A stretch of 49,705 nucleotides of DNA. It comes from an uncultured Lachnotalea sp. (lineage in GTDB: Bacteria; Bacillota; Clostridia; Lachnospirales; Lachnospiraceae). Positions 24,286 through 36,574 of the stretch are shown here, in pieces. Below the pieces are notes generated by a model that searched no databases, was not told the DNA's origin, and worked only from the letters and a program-made list of their open reading frames with translations. A program made the position numbers and the translations under genes. The DNA is taken from NCBI GenBank assembly GCA_947066815.1, contig CAMSZT010000024.1, positions 1-49,705 of the forward strand. The letters are read 5' to 3'. Numbering within the stretch: the first letter of the stretch is position 1; every line of letters begins with the position of its first letter.

Positions 24286-25527
24286 ATGAGCAGGAAAATT
24301 GACGAACGGATCCCCAACACTGTGGGAAAGGGGACGTACCCGGATTACCCGGCGGTGGCGACGCCCTGGGGAAAGCTGATCTCCTATCAGGAGGCGGCGA
24401 GGCATTCCCAGAGGAACATTGCCGTCTACTCGGCGGCGCTCATGCAGGTATACCGGATCCTGATCCCGACTTATGAGGAGCGGGCGGAATTGATCTGCCG
24501 GTTCTCTTATGACAGGATGTATGCAACCTTTTCCAGCCCCATCGGAAAGATGGTAGGCATTGACAACAACAACGTCCATCCCTTTATGGCGGGAAGCTTT
24601 CCCGGCTCCCTGAACGGGGACTCCGGCGACGAGGCCCTCTACATGCCGGGGCGGGTCAACGATTTCGGCACCTACCGCTGTGAGAAGGAGCTGGACGCCT
24701 GCCCTTGGGACATCATCGGGACGGAGCTCTGCCGTGCGACGACCACTTCCCTGATGGGCGTCAGCGACGGGGAGGCGGTCCACAAGAAGGCCGGGCCGAG
24801 GCTGGATTTCCACATGGTGGAGGCGAGGGGCGCCGGCGACATGCACTGCCGGATCGTGGCGGAAAACAGGGAAAAGTATCCCATGCCGGAGCACAAGATG
24901 TGGGAGAGCATGGGCCCCATTGCCACCTCGGACATGATCAAATACACGCCCGAGGAGGATATGGTGACGGATCCTCAGTATTTCCGGGAGGAGAGTGGTT
25001 ATAAATTCTGCAACGGCACCTGTGCGGAATATGATGCGGCGAGCTGGTACCGCCCCAATGGGAGCGCCGGCGGAGCGGGATATTTCTGGCCCCTCTTTGA
25101 CATGCTGGTGAAGAAGGGCAGGATCAATGAGGAGGACCTTGACCGGGCCGTGCACTGCGTGATGGAGGCGGCCGGGAAGGCCCAGTTTGGCGGCTGGTAT
25201 GCCGTCGAGGGCGTGAGAAGCTGGCTCGGCGTTCCGGCGGAAATGAAGGACGGCCGGGTGATGGGCGGATTTTTGGAGGTTTACCTGGCCTGTCAGGGCG
25301 TGCCGGTGGAGGTGGAAGCCTTCAATAAGGATGAGGTAATCCTGCGGATCGACCGGGCGGCTCTCGACCAGCGGATGCCAAAGCAGTCGCCGGCTTACGT
25401 GGCCTACTGGTATGGCATGACCAAGACGCTGGTCAGTGCGGAGTACGCCCTGTGGGAAGAGCCGGAGGGGGATGCCGAGAAGGTGCTCCGGGTCAAGATC
25501 GCCAAAAAGATTGATAAATTCTGCTGA
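24286..25527 (+). CDS. Unrecognised 413-aa protein, possibly two V4R/ATC-hydrolase-like domains
   Basis: A 413-aa soluble protein with no signal peptide or membrane segment; AAGGAGGAATTCATT precedes the ATG. I cannot name it. Residues of about 60-205 end in ELDACPWDIIGTELCRATT then RLDFHMVEARGAGDMHCRIV, a Cys-containing pattern reminiscent of the V4R and L-2-amino-thiazoline-4-carboxylate hydrolase families. Residues of about 265-410 end in AYWYGMTKTLVSAEYALWEE then KVLRVKIAKK, which looks like a second, diverged copy. If right, it is a tandem domain pair binding a small hydrophobic ligand. It is followed without a gap by the GcvT-like gene, implying a shared pathway. Confidence 0.6.
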   Translation: MSRKIDERIPNTVGKGTYPDYPAVATPWGKLISYQEAARHSQRNIAVYSAALMQVYRILIPTYEERAELICRFSYDRMYATFSSPIGKMVGIDNNNVHPFMAGSFPGSLNGDSGDEALYMPGRVNDFGTYRCEKELDACPWDIIGTELCRATTTSLMGVSDGEAVHKKAGPRLDFHMVEARGAGDMHCRIVAENREKYPMPEHKMWESMGPIATSDMIKYTPEEDMVTDPQYFREESGYKFCNGTCAEYDAASWYRPNGSAGGAGYFWPLFDMLVKKGRINEEDLDRAVHCVMEAAGKAQFGGWYAVEGVRSWLGVPAEMKDGRVMGGFLEVYLACQGVPVEVEAFNKDEVILRIDRAALDQRMPKQSPAYVAYWYGMTKTLVSAEYALWEEPEGDAEKVLRVKIAKKIDKFC

Positions 25528-26567
25528 TGGGAGGAGTGACGGGAATGTATAACAAAAATGTGTATAAATATGACGAGATGAAGCGGAAGGAGCACATGGC
25601 CGTCCGGGAGAGCGTGGGCTGGTATTACTGGACCCATCAGCTTCTGGAGGTTAGCGGGGCCGATGCGGCGGCATTTTTGGACCGGCTCTATGCCTGCCCC
25701 GTCGGGAATCTGAGGGTGGGGAGGGAGCGGTACACCACCATGCTCAATGAAGAGGCGGAGATCATCGACGACGTCGTGATTTTCCGGATAGAAGAGGAAA
25801 AATTCTGGGTCTCCACCCTGTTTTTGAAAAAGCTGGTCAGGTGGATGGACGCCCACAGGGAAGGGTTCGAGGTATCCTATGAGGACGTGACGCCGAAGTT
25901 TGACATGTATGCGGTCCAAGGGCCGAGATCGAAGGATCTGGTCAACAGGCTTGTTGAGACGCCGGTGGACGATCTGAAATTCTTCTCTTTTGCGGAAAAC
26001 AAAGTAGACGGCGTGCCCGTGGTCGTGAACCGGGCGGGATTTTCCGGTGAAAAGCTGGGATATGAGATCTACATCGCTCCGGAGAAAGGAGAAATGCTGG
26101 AAGAAAAGCTTGGGAAGGAGGCGGAGGCCCTTGGCGGAGCGCAGGTCACGGATTTCCAGGTCATGGCCTGGACGCTTCCCACGGAAAAGGGCTTCTATTA
26201 CATGAGGGACCTGATGCATACCAACCCGCTGGAGGTGGGCCTGGATAAGGGGATCGGCTGGGAGAAGGAGTTTATCGGCAAAGAAGCGCTCTTAAAGATC
26301 AAAGAAAAGGGGATCCGGAATATCATGGTCGGCTTTACCATGGAGGAGGCGGACGTCCGCATCAACGGCAAGGACCTGGGCGGTCCCGGAACGCCGGTCC
26401 TGAAAGACGGTGAGGAGGTCGGCCGGGTCTCTAAATGCAATTACAGCTATGTGCTGGACAAGGTGATCGGCTACATCTACGCAAAGGCCGGGACGGTGTC
26501 CGAGGGGGACGTGGTGACGATCCGGGGAGCGGAGGCCAACATCTGCGGGACAGTGTTCGTGCCGTAA
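25527..26567 (+). CDS. GcvT-like folate-dependent aminomethyl/methyl transferase
   Basis: A 346-aa protein of the GcvT/YgfZ/DmdA superfamily. Residues of about 40-240 are the folate-binding domain (YTTMLNEEAEIIDDVVIFR, GPRSKDLVNRLV, FSGEKLGYEIYI). Residues of about 265-346 are the C-terminal barrel. It shares the last base of the upstream stop codon region and uses a start at 25527 (internal ATG at 25545 is an alternative with GGAGG nearby). Glycine-cleavage partners (gcvH, gcvP) are absent, so it is more likely a stand-alone tetrahydrofolate-dependent demethylase of the DmdA/LigM kind. Substrate unknown. Confidence 0.8.
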   Translation: MGGVTGMYNKNVYKYDEMKRKEHMAVRESVGWYYWTHQLLEVSGADAAAFLDRLYACPVGNLRVGRERYTTMLNEEAEIIDDVVIFRIEEEKFWVSTLFLKKLVRWMDAHREGFEVSYEDVTPKFDMYAVQGPRSKDLVNRLVETPVDDLKFFSFAENKVDGVPVVVNRAGFSGEKLGYEIYIAPEKGEMLEEKLGKEAEALGGAQVTDFQVMAWTLPTEKGFYYMRDLMHTNPLEVGLDKGIGWEKEFIGKEALLKIKEKGIRNIMVGFTMEEADVRINGKDLGGPGTPVLKDGEEVGRVSKCNYSYVLDKVIGYIYAKAGTVSEGDVVTIRGAEANICGTVFVP

Positions 26568-26684
26568 TGGAAACCGGAACACCTGGATAGAGCAAGATAT
26601 GCCGTAGGGGGCTGCCGTTTTGGCGGCCTCCTCCGAAGTGCAGGGGATCGTGGGGGGCGAAATGCGACAGACTGAGATTTCCGC

Positions 26685-26713
26685 TTGATTGAACCGCCAT
26701 TGTTTGCTATGAT
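26685..26713 (+). promoter_or_regulatory. Sigma-A promoter for the DUF1846 gene
   Basis: TTGATT (26685-26690), 17-base spacer, TATGAT (26708-26713), about 100 bp before the GTG start at 26816. The gap 26568-26684 has a GC-rich hairpin near 26608-26632 (GGGGGCTGCC with GGCGGCCTCC) but no T run. Confidence 0.7.
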
Positions 26714-26815
26714 AAAAACGGTTAAGGAAGCAGCGGGAGACCGGGAAGGCGAGGAAAGATGTCCGGGTTCGGATATTCGCCGATCTGGTCTGTGTTATAT
26801 TGGGGGGAATGATCG

Positions 26816-28300
26816 GTGAAAAGGACAGGATTTGACAACGAAAAGTACCTGCGGATGCAGTCGGCCCACATCAGTGAGCGGATCTCTCAGTTCGGCGGGA
26901 AGCTGTATCTGGAGTTTGGCGGGAAGCTGTTTGACGACTATCACGCATCCCGGGTGCTGCCGGGTTTTGAGCCGGACAGCAAGCTGAAAATGCTTTTGCA
27001 GATCAAAGAGCGGGTGGAGATCGTGGTGGCGCTCTCGGCCGCCGACATCGAGGCCAACAAGGTCCGGGGGGATCTGGGGATCACCTATGATTCCGACGTG
27101 CTGCGGCTGATCGACGAGTTTCGGGGCATCGGCCTCTATGTGGGCAGCGTGGTCCTGACCAGGTATCAGGGACAGCCGGCGGCCGCAGCGTTCCAGAAGC
27201 GGCTGGAAACATTGGGCGTGAAGGTCTACCGCCATTATCCCATCGAGGGGTATCCCTCCAATCTGGCGAAGATCGTCAGCGATGAGGGCTACGGGAAGAA
27301 CGAATTCATCGAGACGACCAGGGAACTGGTTGTGGTGACGGCGCCGGGCCCCGGCAGCGGCAAGATGGCCACCTGCCTGTCTCAGCTCTACCATGAGCAT
27401 AAGAGGGGGATCCGGGCGGGCTATGCCAAATTTGAGACCTTCCCCATCTGGAACCTGCCTTTAAAGCATCCGGTGAACCTGGCCTACGAGGCGGCCACGG
27501 CGGACCTGGACGACGTCAACATGATCGACCCGTTCCACCTGGAGGCCTACGGGGAGACCACGGTCAATTATAACCGGGACGTGGAGATCTTCCCGGTGCT
27601 CTCCGCCATGCTGGAGAAGATCATGGAGACCTGCCCCTACAAGTCCCCGACGGACATGGGCGTCAACATGGCGGGCAACTGTATTTTTGACGACGAGGCG
27701 GTGAAGGAGGCCTCCCGCCAGGAGATCATCCGCCGCTATTACACGGCCCTCTGCGGCCGGAGGAAGGGGCTGACCTCAGACAACGTGGTCTACAAGCTGG
27801 AGCTTCTCATGAAGCAGGCGGGGGTGACGGCGGAAGAGCGGGCCGTGGTACGGCCGGCGCTCCTTAAGGAGGAGACGACGGGAGAGCCGGCCGCGGCCAT
27901 GGAGCTTCCCGACGGGACCATCCTCACCGGCCGGACCTCGGAGCTGATGGGCCCCTCCTCGGCCCTTCTCCTGAACGCCCTCAAGACCCTGGGCGGCATC
28001 GAGGACGGCGTCCATCTGATCTCCCCCACCATCATCGAGCCGATCCAGAAATTGAAAGTCGGTTCCCTGGGCAATAAAAATCCCAGGCTCCACACCGACG
28101 AGGTGCTGATCGCCCTCTCCATCTGCGCCGCCACGGACCCGGAGGCAAAGCGGGCCATGGACCAGCTTCCGAAGCTCCAGGGCTGCGAGGCCCACTCCAC
28201 GGTGATCCTCTCCCATGTGGACGAGCAGATGTTTCGGCGCCTCGGCGTCAACATTACCTACGAACCAAAATATCAGAGCTCCAGACTGTACCATGTATAA
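26816..28300 (+). CDS. DUF1846 family protein
   Basis: A 494-aa cytoplasmic protein of normal DUF1846 length, beginning [19 protein letters not shown] with a GTG start after GGGGGG. Recognisable conserved stretches are [23 protein letters not shown], cut here as [36 protein letters not shown] with a P-loop-like element, and [20 protein letters not shown]. Structures of the family show a nucleotide-binding fold, but no accepted reaction exists. It has its own promoter and a strong terminator, so it is a single-gene unit unrelated to the methyltransfer genes. Confidence 0.9.
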   Translation: MKRTGFDNEKYLRMQSAHISERISQFGGKLYLEFGGKLFDDYHASRVLPGFEPDSKLKMLLQIKERVEIVVALSAADIEANKVRGDLGITYDSDVLRLIDEFRGIGLYVGSVVLTRYQGQPAAAAFQKRLETLGVKVYRHYPIEGYPSNLAKIVSDEGYGKNEFIETTRELVVVTAPGPGSGKMATCLSQLYHEHKRGIRAGYAKFETFPIWNLPLKHPVNLAYEAATADLDDVNMIDPFHLEAYGETTVNYNRDVEIFPVLSAMLEKIMETCPYKSPTDMGVNMAGNCIFDDEAVKEASRQEIIRRYYTALCGRRKGLTSDNVVYKLELLMKQAGVTAEERAVVRPALLKEETTGEPAAAMELPDGTILTGRTSELMGPSSALLLNALKTLGGIEDGVHLISPTIIEPIQKLKVGSLGNKNPRLHTDEVLIALSICAATDPEAKRAMDQLPKLQGCEAHSTVILSHVDEQMFRRLGVNITYEPKYQSSRLYHV

Positions 28301-28322
28301 AAATATATATGGAGTGGATTGG

Positions 28323-28368
28323 AAAGCCCCGGGCTGTACGGTGCATGGCGGTACGGCCCGGGGCTTTT
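28323..28368 (+). terminator. Strong bidirectional-type terminator
   Basis: AAAGCCCCGGGC pairs with GCCCGGGGCTTTT, continuing inward through GTAC/GTAC. It ends the DUF1846 transcript; the A-rich left side means it could also serve the convergent pyrG transcript. Confidence 0.9.
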
Positions 28369-28430
28369 GCATTACGGCGCATCCGGCAAAACGTGCCAGC
28401 GAAGCGTTTTTCCGGATCGGAGGGAAGCTG

Positions 28431-30035
28431 TTACGGTTTGTATGTCAGCGCCGCTCCGATGAATCCCTGGAACAGAGGGTGGGGCTTGTTGGGCCTGGAT
28501 TTAAACTCCGGGTGAGCCTGGGTCGCCAGGAACCAGGGGTGGGAGGGAAGCTCGATCATCTCCACGATCCGGCCGTCGGGGGAGAGGCCGGAGAGGAGAA
28601 GGCCCTGCTCCGTCATGGCCTTTCGGAAATCGTTGTTGACCTCGTAACGGTGGCGGTGCCGTTCACTGATCTCCTCCGTCCCATAGAGGGCGTAGGCCTT
28701 GGAGGACTTGTCCAGGACGCAGGGGTAGGCTCCCAGCCGCAGGGTGCCGCCGATGTCCTCGACGCCGTCCTGGTCGGGCATGAGGTGGATGACGGGATGG
28801 GCCGTCAGGGGCTCCAGCTCGATGCTGTGGGCGTCCGCATAGCCGATCACGTTGCGGGCGAATTCCACGATGGCGAGCTGCATGCCGAGGCACAGTCCCA
28901 GGAACGGGACACCATGTTCCCTGGCGTATTTGATGGCGCAGATTTTTCCCTCGATGCCCCGGCTTCCGAAGCCGCCGGGGATCAGGATCCCGGATACGTC
29001 CTCCAGGATTTCCGACACGTTTCCCTCGTTCACTGTCTCGGAATCGACCCATTTGATGTTCACATCCGCCCGGTGGGCGACTCCTCCGTGGCGCAGGGCC
29101 TCTACCACGCTGATGTAGGCGTCGTGGAGCTGGATATACTTGCCCACGAGGGCGACGGTTACCTTTTGTTTTGGATGCTTCCAGGCGTCGATCATGGCCG
29201 TCCAGTCATGAAGATCCGGCTCCGGGCAGTCAAGCTGCAGGCATTTGCAGGCGACCTGGGCCAGATGCTCCTGTTCCATGGCGAGGGGCGCCTCGTATAA
29301 AATATCGACGTCCAGATTCTGGAGGACATGGCTTGCGGGAACGTTGCAGAAGAGGGCGATCTTGGCACGGATCTGGCTGTCTAAGGGATATTCGGAGCGG
29401 CAGACGATGATGTCGGGCTGGATGCCGATACCCTGCAGCTCTTTGACGCTGGCCTGGGTGGGCTTGGTCTTTAATTCGCCGGAAACCTTGAGATAGGGAA
29501 TGAGAGTGACGTGGATCAGGATGGCGTTTTCGTGGCCGACGTCGTGCTGGAACTGGCGGATGGCCTCTAAAAAGGGCTGACTTTCGATGTCGCCGACGGT
29601 GCCGCCCACCTCGATGATGGCAATCTCCGTGTTTTTGGTGGAGTAGTTGCGGTGGAACCGGTTCTTGATCTCGTTGGTGATGTGGGGGATGACCTGCACG
29701 GTGCCCCCGCCGAAGTCGCCCCGCCGTTCCTTGTGGAGGACGGACCAGTAGATTTTTCCTGTGGTGACATTGGAATTCTTGGTGAGGCTTTCGTCGATGA
29801 ACCGCTCGTAATGTCCCAAATCCAGGTCTGTTTCCGCCCCGTCGTCGGTGACGAAGACCTCCCCGTGCTGGATGGGGTTCATGGTGCCGGGATCGATGTT
29901 GATGTAGGGGTCAAATTTCTGCATGGTGACATGGTAGCCTCTGGCCTTCAACAGGCGTCCCAGGGAAGCGGCCGTGATGCCCTTTCCCAGGCCGGAGACC
30001 ACGCCGCCGGTGACGAATACGTATTTTACTGCCAT
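28431..30035 (-). CDS. pyrG: CTP synthase
   Basis: A 534-aa glutamine-dependent CTP synthase, full length. The N-terminal amidoligase domain starts [20 protein letters not shown] with the ATP loop and carries [14 protein letters not shown]. The C-terminal class I glutamine amidotransferase domain has the oxyanion region [14 protein letters not shown], nucleophile motif [10 protein letters not shown] and a C-terminal HPEF. It converts UTP to CTP with ammonia from glutamine. GGAGGACAACC precedes the ATG. It is transcribed alone, divergent from ftsH. Confidence 0.98.
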   Translation of the reverse strand: MAVKYVFVTGGVVSGLGKGITAASLGRLLKARGYHVTMQKFDPYINIDPGTMNPIQHGEVFVTDDGAETDLDLGHYERFIDESLTKNSNVTTGKIYWSVLHKERRGDFGGGTVQVIPHITNEIKNRFHRNYSTKNTEIAIIEVGGTVGDIESQPFLEAIRQFQHDVGHENAILIHVTLIPYLKVSGELKTKPTQASVKELQGIGIQPDIIVCRSEYPLDSQIRAKIALFCNVPASHVLQNLDVDILYEAPLAMEQEHLAQVACKCLQLDCPEPDLHDWTAMIDAWKHPKQKVTVALVGKYIQLHDAYISVVEALRHGGVAHRADVNIKWVDSETVNEGNVSEILEDVSGILIPGGFGSRGIEGKICAIKYAREHGVPFLGLCLGMQLAIVEFARNVIGYADAHSIELEPLTAHPVIHLMPDQDGVEDIGGTLRLGAYPCVLDKSSKAYALYGTEEISERHRHRYEVNNDFRKAMTEQGLLLSGLSPDGRIVEMIELPSHPWFLATQAHPEFKSRPNKPHPLFQGFIGAALTYKP

Positions 30036-30176
30036 GGTTGTCCTCCTTATGATGAAAAAACTATTTTGCCAAACAACTTATACAGTATACAACCTGGGAA
30101 AAAAGATTACCAGAGTTTTTTATCCAATAATTTATAAATACTTCATATTTGTGAAAAATAATTCACGGAGGACGTA

Positions 30177-30204
30177 TTGATTTCTTTGGGAAATGCTTTA
30201 TAAT
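30177..30204 (+). promoter_or_regulatory. Sigma-A promoter for ftsH
   Basis: TTGATT (30177-30182), 16-base spacer, TATAAT (30199-30204), about 80 bp before the ftsH ATG. Confidence 0.75.
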
Positions 30205-30215
30205 AGTAACGACGG

Positions 30216-30257
30216 CGGCGCAGGAATCGGTTTTTTGCCTGCTTGAGCCCTGCGCCG
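30216..30257 (+). other. Hairpin in the ftsH leader
   Basis: CGGCGCAGG (30216-30224) pairs perfectly with CCTGCGCCG (30249-30257). The 24-base loop includes a T6 run. It begins about six bases after the likely transcription start and could stabilise the mRNA or regulate ftsH; its role is not known. Confidence 0.55.
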
Positions 30258-30286
30258 GATACACGACTAATAAGGAGAAAAATTTT

Positions 30287-32386
<2,100 letters not shown>

Positions 32387-32506
32387 CCGGGCTCTGTCCC
32401 TCGCCCGTCAGGCTGTCATCCGCCTGCTCAGAAAGTTGATTTCAGGCGGAAGACAGAAGTCAACTCTCGCGAACCACTGCGAATCCCCAGAAGGAGGTAT
32501 CCCCCA

Positions 32507-34363
32507 TTGTTTGACATTGAGGAAGAACTGAAAAAGCTCCCCGGAAAGCCCGGCGTCTACCTGATGCACGACGAGAAGGACGAGATCATTTACGTGGGAA
32601 AGGCCATAAGCCTTAAGAACCGGGTACGCCAGTATTTCCAGAGCAGCAGGGGAAAAACGGCAAAGATCCATAAAATGGTATCAAGGATCGCCCGCTTTGA
32701 ATATATTGTAACGGATTCGGAGATGGAGGCCCTGGTTTTGGAGTGCAACCTGATCAAGGAGCACCGGCCCCGTTACAACACCATGTTGAAAGACGACAAG
32801 AGTTATCCTTACATCAAGGTGACGGTGGGGGAGGCGTTTCCGAGGGTGCTTCTTTCGAGGGACATGAAGCGGGACAGATCCCGCTATTTCGGGCCCTACA
32901 CCAGCGTGGGGGCGGTGAAGGACAGTCTCGGCCTGATCCACAGGCTCTATAAGCTCAGGACTTGCCGCAGGCGGCTCCCGGAGGACATCGGGAAGGAGCG
33001 CCCCTGCCTCAATTACCACATCAAGCAGTGCAGCGCCCCCTGCCAGGGATATGTGAGCGAGGCCCAGTACCGGGAGGCCATCGACCAGGTGCTGGACTTT
33101 CTGGGAGGGCATTACGACACGATCCTAAAAAAGTTGGAGCGGGAGATGAAGGAGGCGGCAGAGATCCTGGATTTTGAGACGGCGGCTGCCACAAGGGAGC
33201 TTTTATTCAGTGTGCAGAAGATTGCCCAGACCCAGAAGATCACCGACAGCGGCCTGGAGGACCGGGATATTATTGCCTATGCGGCGGACGGGCCGGACGC
33301 GGTGGTGCAGATCTTCTTTATGCGGGAGGGAAAGCTTATCGGCCGGGACAACTTCCACCTGGTCATCGGGGAGGGGGACGGTCCGGCGAGGCTGATGACA
33401 AATTTTGTCAAACAGTTTTATGCGGGAACGCCCTTCATTCCCAGGTCGCTGATGCTCCAGCACGACGTGGAGGAGGGCGAACGGGAACTTTTGGAGCGGT
33501 GGCTCTCCGAGAAGCGGGGACAGAAGGTTTCGATTCATGTGCCGAAGAAGGGGGAAAAAGCCAGGCTCATGGAGATGGCGGAAAAAAATGCCAGCATAAT
33601 ATTAAAGCAGGATAGGGAAAAAATAAAGAAGGAGGAACAGCGGACTGTCGGCGCCGTGCGGGAGTTGGAGGAGATCCTTGGTCTTTCCGGCCTTGTGCGG
33701 ATGGAGGCCTTCGATATCTCCAACATCAGCGGTTTTCAGTCGGTGGGCTCCATGGTGGTCTACGAAAACGGCCGCCCCAAACGGACCGATTACCGGAAGT
33801 TTCGGATCCAGACCGTGGAGGGCCCCAACGATTATGCGTCCATGGAGGAAGTCCTTACGAGAAGGTTCCTCCACGGCAAGGAAGAAAAGGAGGGGCTCCG
33901 TCAGACCGGCGGCTTTGACCGGTTCCCCGACATTCTTATGATGGACGGCGGAAAGGGGCAGGTCTCCGTGGCCAAGCAGGTTCTCGAAAAGCTGGGTCTT
34001 GCCATTCCCGTCTGCGGCATGGTCAAGGACGACGCCCATAGGACCAGAGCCCTCTATTTTGAGGGGCGGGAGCTGTCCTTGGACCGGAGAGGCGAGGGCT
34101 TTAAGCTTCTCACCAGGATTCAGGACGAGGCCCACCGGTTCGCCATCGAGTACCACAGGAGTCTTCGGGGAAAGGACCAGGTCCACTCCGTCTTAGAGGA
34201 TATCAAAGGAATCGGGCCGGCCAGGAGGAAAGCGCTCATGCGCACCTTCGGGACCATGGAGAAGCTCCGGGCGGCTGACCTGGAGGAGCTCTCCAAGGTT
34301 CCCCAGATGAATGAGCGGGCCGCCGAGTCGGTCTACGAGTTTCTGCACAAGAACGGTTCCTGA
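32507..34363 (+). CDS. uvrC: Excinuclease ABC subunit C
   Basis: A 618-aa nucleotide-excision-repair nuclease, full length. It has an N-terminal GIY-YIG nuclease domain ([18 protein letters not shown]), a Cys-rich region [13 protein letters not shown], a UVR motif around residue 200, the RNase H-like second nuclease ([17 protein letters not shown] and LMMDGGKGQ) and C-terminal helix-hairpin-helix ([17 protein letters not shown]). The start codon is TTG, supported by GAAGGAGG eight bases upstream and by family N-termini. UvrC makes both incisions after UvrAB damage recognition. Confidence 0.97.
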   Translation: MFDIEEELKKLPGKPGVYLMHDEKDEIIYVGKAISLKNRVRQYFQSSRGKTAKIHKMVSRIARFEYIVTDSEMEALVLECNLIKEHRPRYNTMLKDDKSYPYIKVTVGEAFPRVLLSRDMKRDRSRYFGPYTSVGAVKDSLGLIHRLYKLRTCRRRLPEDIGKERPCLNYHIKQCSAPCQGYVSEAQYREAIDQVLDFLGGHYDTILKKLEREMKEAAEILDFETAAATRELLFSVQKIAQTQKITDSGLEDRDIIAYAADGPDAVVQIFFMREGKLIGRDNFHLVIGEGDGPARLMTNFVKQFYAGTPFIPRSLMLQHDVEEGERELLERWLSEKRGQKVSIHVPKKGEKARLMEMAEKNASIILKQDREKIKKEEQRTVGAVRELEEILGLSGLVRMEAFDISNISGFQSVGSMVVYENGRPKRTDYRKFRIQTVEGPNDYASMEEVLTRRFLHGKEEKEGLRQTGGFDRFPDILMMDGGKGQVSVAKQVLEKLGLAIPVCGMVKDDAHRTRALYFEGRELSLDRRGEGFKLLTRIQDEAHRFAIEYHRSLRGKDQVHSVLEDIKGIGPARRKALMRTFGTMEKLRAADLEELSKVPQMNERAAESVYEFLHKNGS

Positions 34364-34385
34364 GTTTCCGCATTTCGGAATGTCC

Positions 34386-34414
34386 TTGCGCTTCCCCCTC
34401 TCCTGTGTTAGTAT
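34386..34414 (+). promoter_or_regulatory. Possible promoter for hprK
   Basis: TTGCGC (34386-34391), 17-base spacer, TAGTAT (34409-34414), about 95 bp before hprK. Both boxes match only four of six consensus positions. Confidence 0.4.
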
Positions 34415-34508
34415 ACAATAGAGAAAGCGGCCGGACGGCCGTACAAAGCTCCGGAGACGAAGGATCCGGAGCATCAGGAAGGTGCATTTGGGGAGAGGGA
34501 GGAATCGT

Positions 34509-35459
34509 ATGAACAGCACACCGGTGGTAAAACTGAAAAAATTTATTGATACTCTGGGACTTGAAAACCTGACGCCCGAGATCGATATCTCACAGATCAA
34601 GATCGTCCATCCGGATATCAACAGGCCGGCGCTGCAGCTGGCCGGATTTTTCGATCATTTCAGCCATGAGAGAGTCCAGATCATCGGAAATGTGGAGTAC
34701 GCCTATACCTGCAGCATGTGCAGGGACGCAAAGTTAAACACATACGGTGAGATCTTCCGGCATAAGATTCCCTGTCTGGCTTATGCGAGAAATTTAAAGC
34801 CGGACGACGATATCCGCAAATTGGCGGTCGAGTACGGCATTCCTCTTCTCTCCACATCGAAAATGACGTCGGATCTGATGGCGGAGACCATCCGCTGGCT
34901 GAAGGTGCAGCTTGCCCCCTGTATCAGCATTCACGGCGTTCTGGTGGACGTGTTCGGCGAGGGCGTGCTGATCATGGGCGAGAGCGGGATCGGAAAGAGC
35001 GAGGCGGCCCTGGAGCTGATCAAGAGAGGGCACCGCCTGGTGACCGACGACGTGGTGGAGATCAGCAAGGTCAGCGACGTGACTTTGGTGGGAACGGCGC
35101 CGGACATCACGAGGCACATGATCGAGCTTCGGGGGATCGGGATTTTGGACGTGAAGGCCCTGTTCGGCGCAGAGAGTGTAAAGAACACCCAGAGCATCGA
35201 CCTGGTCATCAATCTGGAGGACTGGGACCGGGACAAAGAGTACGACAGGCTTGGCATGGACGAACAGTATGCGGAGTTTCTGGGGATCAAGGTGGTCTGT
35301 CACAACATCCCCATCCGCCCGGGCCGGAATCTGGCCGTTATCGTGGAATCTGCCGCAGTCAATTACCGGCAGAAGAAAATGGGTTATAACGCGGCGCAGG
35401 AGCTTTACAACCGGGTCCAGAGGAACCTGATGCGCAGCCAGACGGAAGATGACGAATGA
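34509..35459 (+). CDS. hprK: HPr kinase/phosphorylase
   Basis: A 316-aa bifunctional enzyme that phosphorylates Ser46 of HPr or Crh with ATP or pyrophosphate and reverses it, linking glycolytic state to catabolite control. The C-terminal kinase domain has the P-loop GESGIGKSEAALEL (about residue 157) followed by RGHRLVTDDVVEI, and the signature LRGIGILDVKALFG. ATG at 34509 is chosen because GGGAGG lies eight bases upstream and HprK N-termini start there. Its probable target is the HPr-like protein at 37501-37758. Confidence 0.95.
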   Translation: MNSTPVVKLKKFIDTLGLENLTPEIDISQIKIVHPDINRPALQLAGFFDHFSHERVQIIGNVEYAYTCSMCRDAKLNTYGEIFRHKIPCLAYARNLKPDDDIRKLAVEYGIPLLSTSKMTSDLMAETIRWLKVQLAPCISIHGVLVDVFGEGVLIMGESGIGKSEAALELIKRGHRLVTDDVVEISKVSDVTLVGTAPDITRHMIELRGIGILDVKALFGAESVKNTQSIDLVINLEDWDRDKEYDRLGMDEQYAEFLGIKVVCHNIPIRPGRNLAVIVESAAVNYRQKKMGYNAAQELYNRVQRNLMRSQTEDDE

Positions 35460-35554
35460 GGACATGACGATCAAAACAGGACGGATAAGGATTGGAGAAC
35501 ACCAATGACGGCAGGAGAAAACGGGGAAAATAGAGAGTCAAAGGCGGGAATGTG

Positions 35555-36475
35555 ATGGATCTGTTTACTGACAGGCTGAAGGAATTATCAGGTGATGTCT
35601 GTTTTGATGAACCAATGAGGAAGCATACGACCTTTCAGGCGGGCGGCCCGGCAAAAGTGTTCGTGACGCCGCAGACGGCTTCGGAGCTGGCGTCGGTGAT
35701 CCGTCTGTGCAGAGAGTTTGAAAAGCCTTATTTTATACTGGGGAACGGCAGCAACCTGTTGGTCAGCGACGAGGGATATGAAGGTGTGGTGATCCATGTG
35801 GGCCGGGCCTTCGAGGATGTCCGGGTGGAGGGCAGCCGGATCCTTGCCGGGGCCGGAGCGACCCTTTCGAAAACGGCGGCAGCGGCCCGGGACGCATCCC
35901 TTTCCGGCCTGGAATTTGCTTCCGGGATACCGGGGACCGTGGGAGGCGCGCTGGTCATGAACGCCGGAGCATACGGCGGAGAGATGGCGCAGGTGGTGCG
36001 GGGAGTCCGGGTGCTCACGAAGGACGGAGAAGAAAAGCGCCTGGAGGCCTCCGAGCTGGAGATGGGTTACCGGAAAAGCTGCATCCTCCCAAGGGGTTAC
36101 ATTGTGACAGAGGCGGAGTTCCTTCTGTCCCGCGGGGACAAGGAAGAGATCCGCTCCAGGATGGAGGAGCTGGCGGCAAGGAGGAAGGAGAAGCAGCCTC
36201 TGGAGTATGCCAGCGCAGGCAGTACCTTTAAAAGGCCGGAAGGGTATTTTGCGGGCAAGCTGATCATGGATGCAGGACTCCGCGGGTTCTCGGTGGGGAA
36301 CGCCTGCGTGTCGGAGAAACACTGCGGCTTTGTGGTCAACAGAGGCGGCGCCTCGGCATCGGACATCTTGGAGGTGTGCCGGCAGGTGAGGGAGCGGGTC
36401 TTTCGGAAATTCGGCGTGCCCCTGGAACTGGAGATGCGGCTTTTGGGGAAGTTTGAGCCGCCTTTCGGGGCGTGA
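35555..36475 (+). CDS. murB: UDP-N-acetylenolpyruvoylglucosamine reductase
   Basis: A 306-aa FAD enzyme making UDP-N-acetylmuramate from the enolpyruvyl precursor with NADPH, an essential peptidoglycan step. FAD-binding elements HTTFQAGGPAKVF, LGNGSNLLVSDEG and SGIPGTVGGALVMNAGAYGG are present, with the active-site serine in SAGSTFKRP and a C-terminal FGVPLELEMRLLG. A GTG directly precedes the ATG used here and could be the start instead. In many Clostridia rapZ follows murB; here whiA does. Confidence 0.95.
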   Translation: MDLFTDRLKELSGDVCFDEPMRKHTTFQAGGPAKVFVTPQTASELASVIRLCREFEKPYFILGNGSNLLVSDEGYEGVVIHVGRAFEDVRVEGSRILAGAGATLSKTAAAARDASLSGLEFASGIPGTVGGALVMNAGAYGGEMAQVVRGVRVLTKDGEEKRLEASELEMGYRKSCILPRGYIVTEAEFLLSRGDKEEIRSRMEELAARRKEKQPLEYASAGSTFKRPEGYFAGKLIMDAGLRGFSVGNACVSEKHCGFVVNRGGASASDILEVCRQVRERVFRKFGVPLELEMRLLGKFEPPFGA

Positions 36476-36522
36476 TGCCGGGAAAATACAGACAGAAAAC
36501 AGGAAAATGGGAATGTCCGTGG

Positions 36523-36551
36523 TTGACAATCCCGGTTTATGATGATATAAC
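36523..36551 (+). promoter_or_regulatory. Sigma-A promoter for whiA
   Basis: TTGACA (36523-36528), 17-base spacer, TATAAC (36546-36551), 24 bp before the whiA ATG. It allows whiA and the HPr-like gene to be transcribed independently of murB. Confidence 0.8.
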
Positions 36552-36574
36552 AGGAAGGGATTTAAGGTGGGCTC

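Noticed and set aside
28323-28368. Large GC-rich palindrome as a mobile element end or binding site
   Set aside because: Position between two convergent genes with a T run makes it an ordinary terminator.
27776-28372. Long open frames opposite the DUF1846, pyrG, ftsH and dnaE genes
   Set aside because: They are complementary shadows caused by high GC and codon bias, with no ribosome-binding sites or recognisable families.
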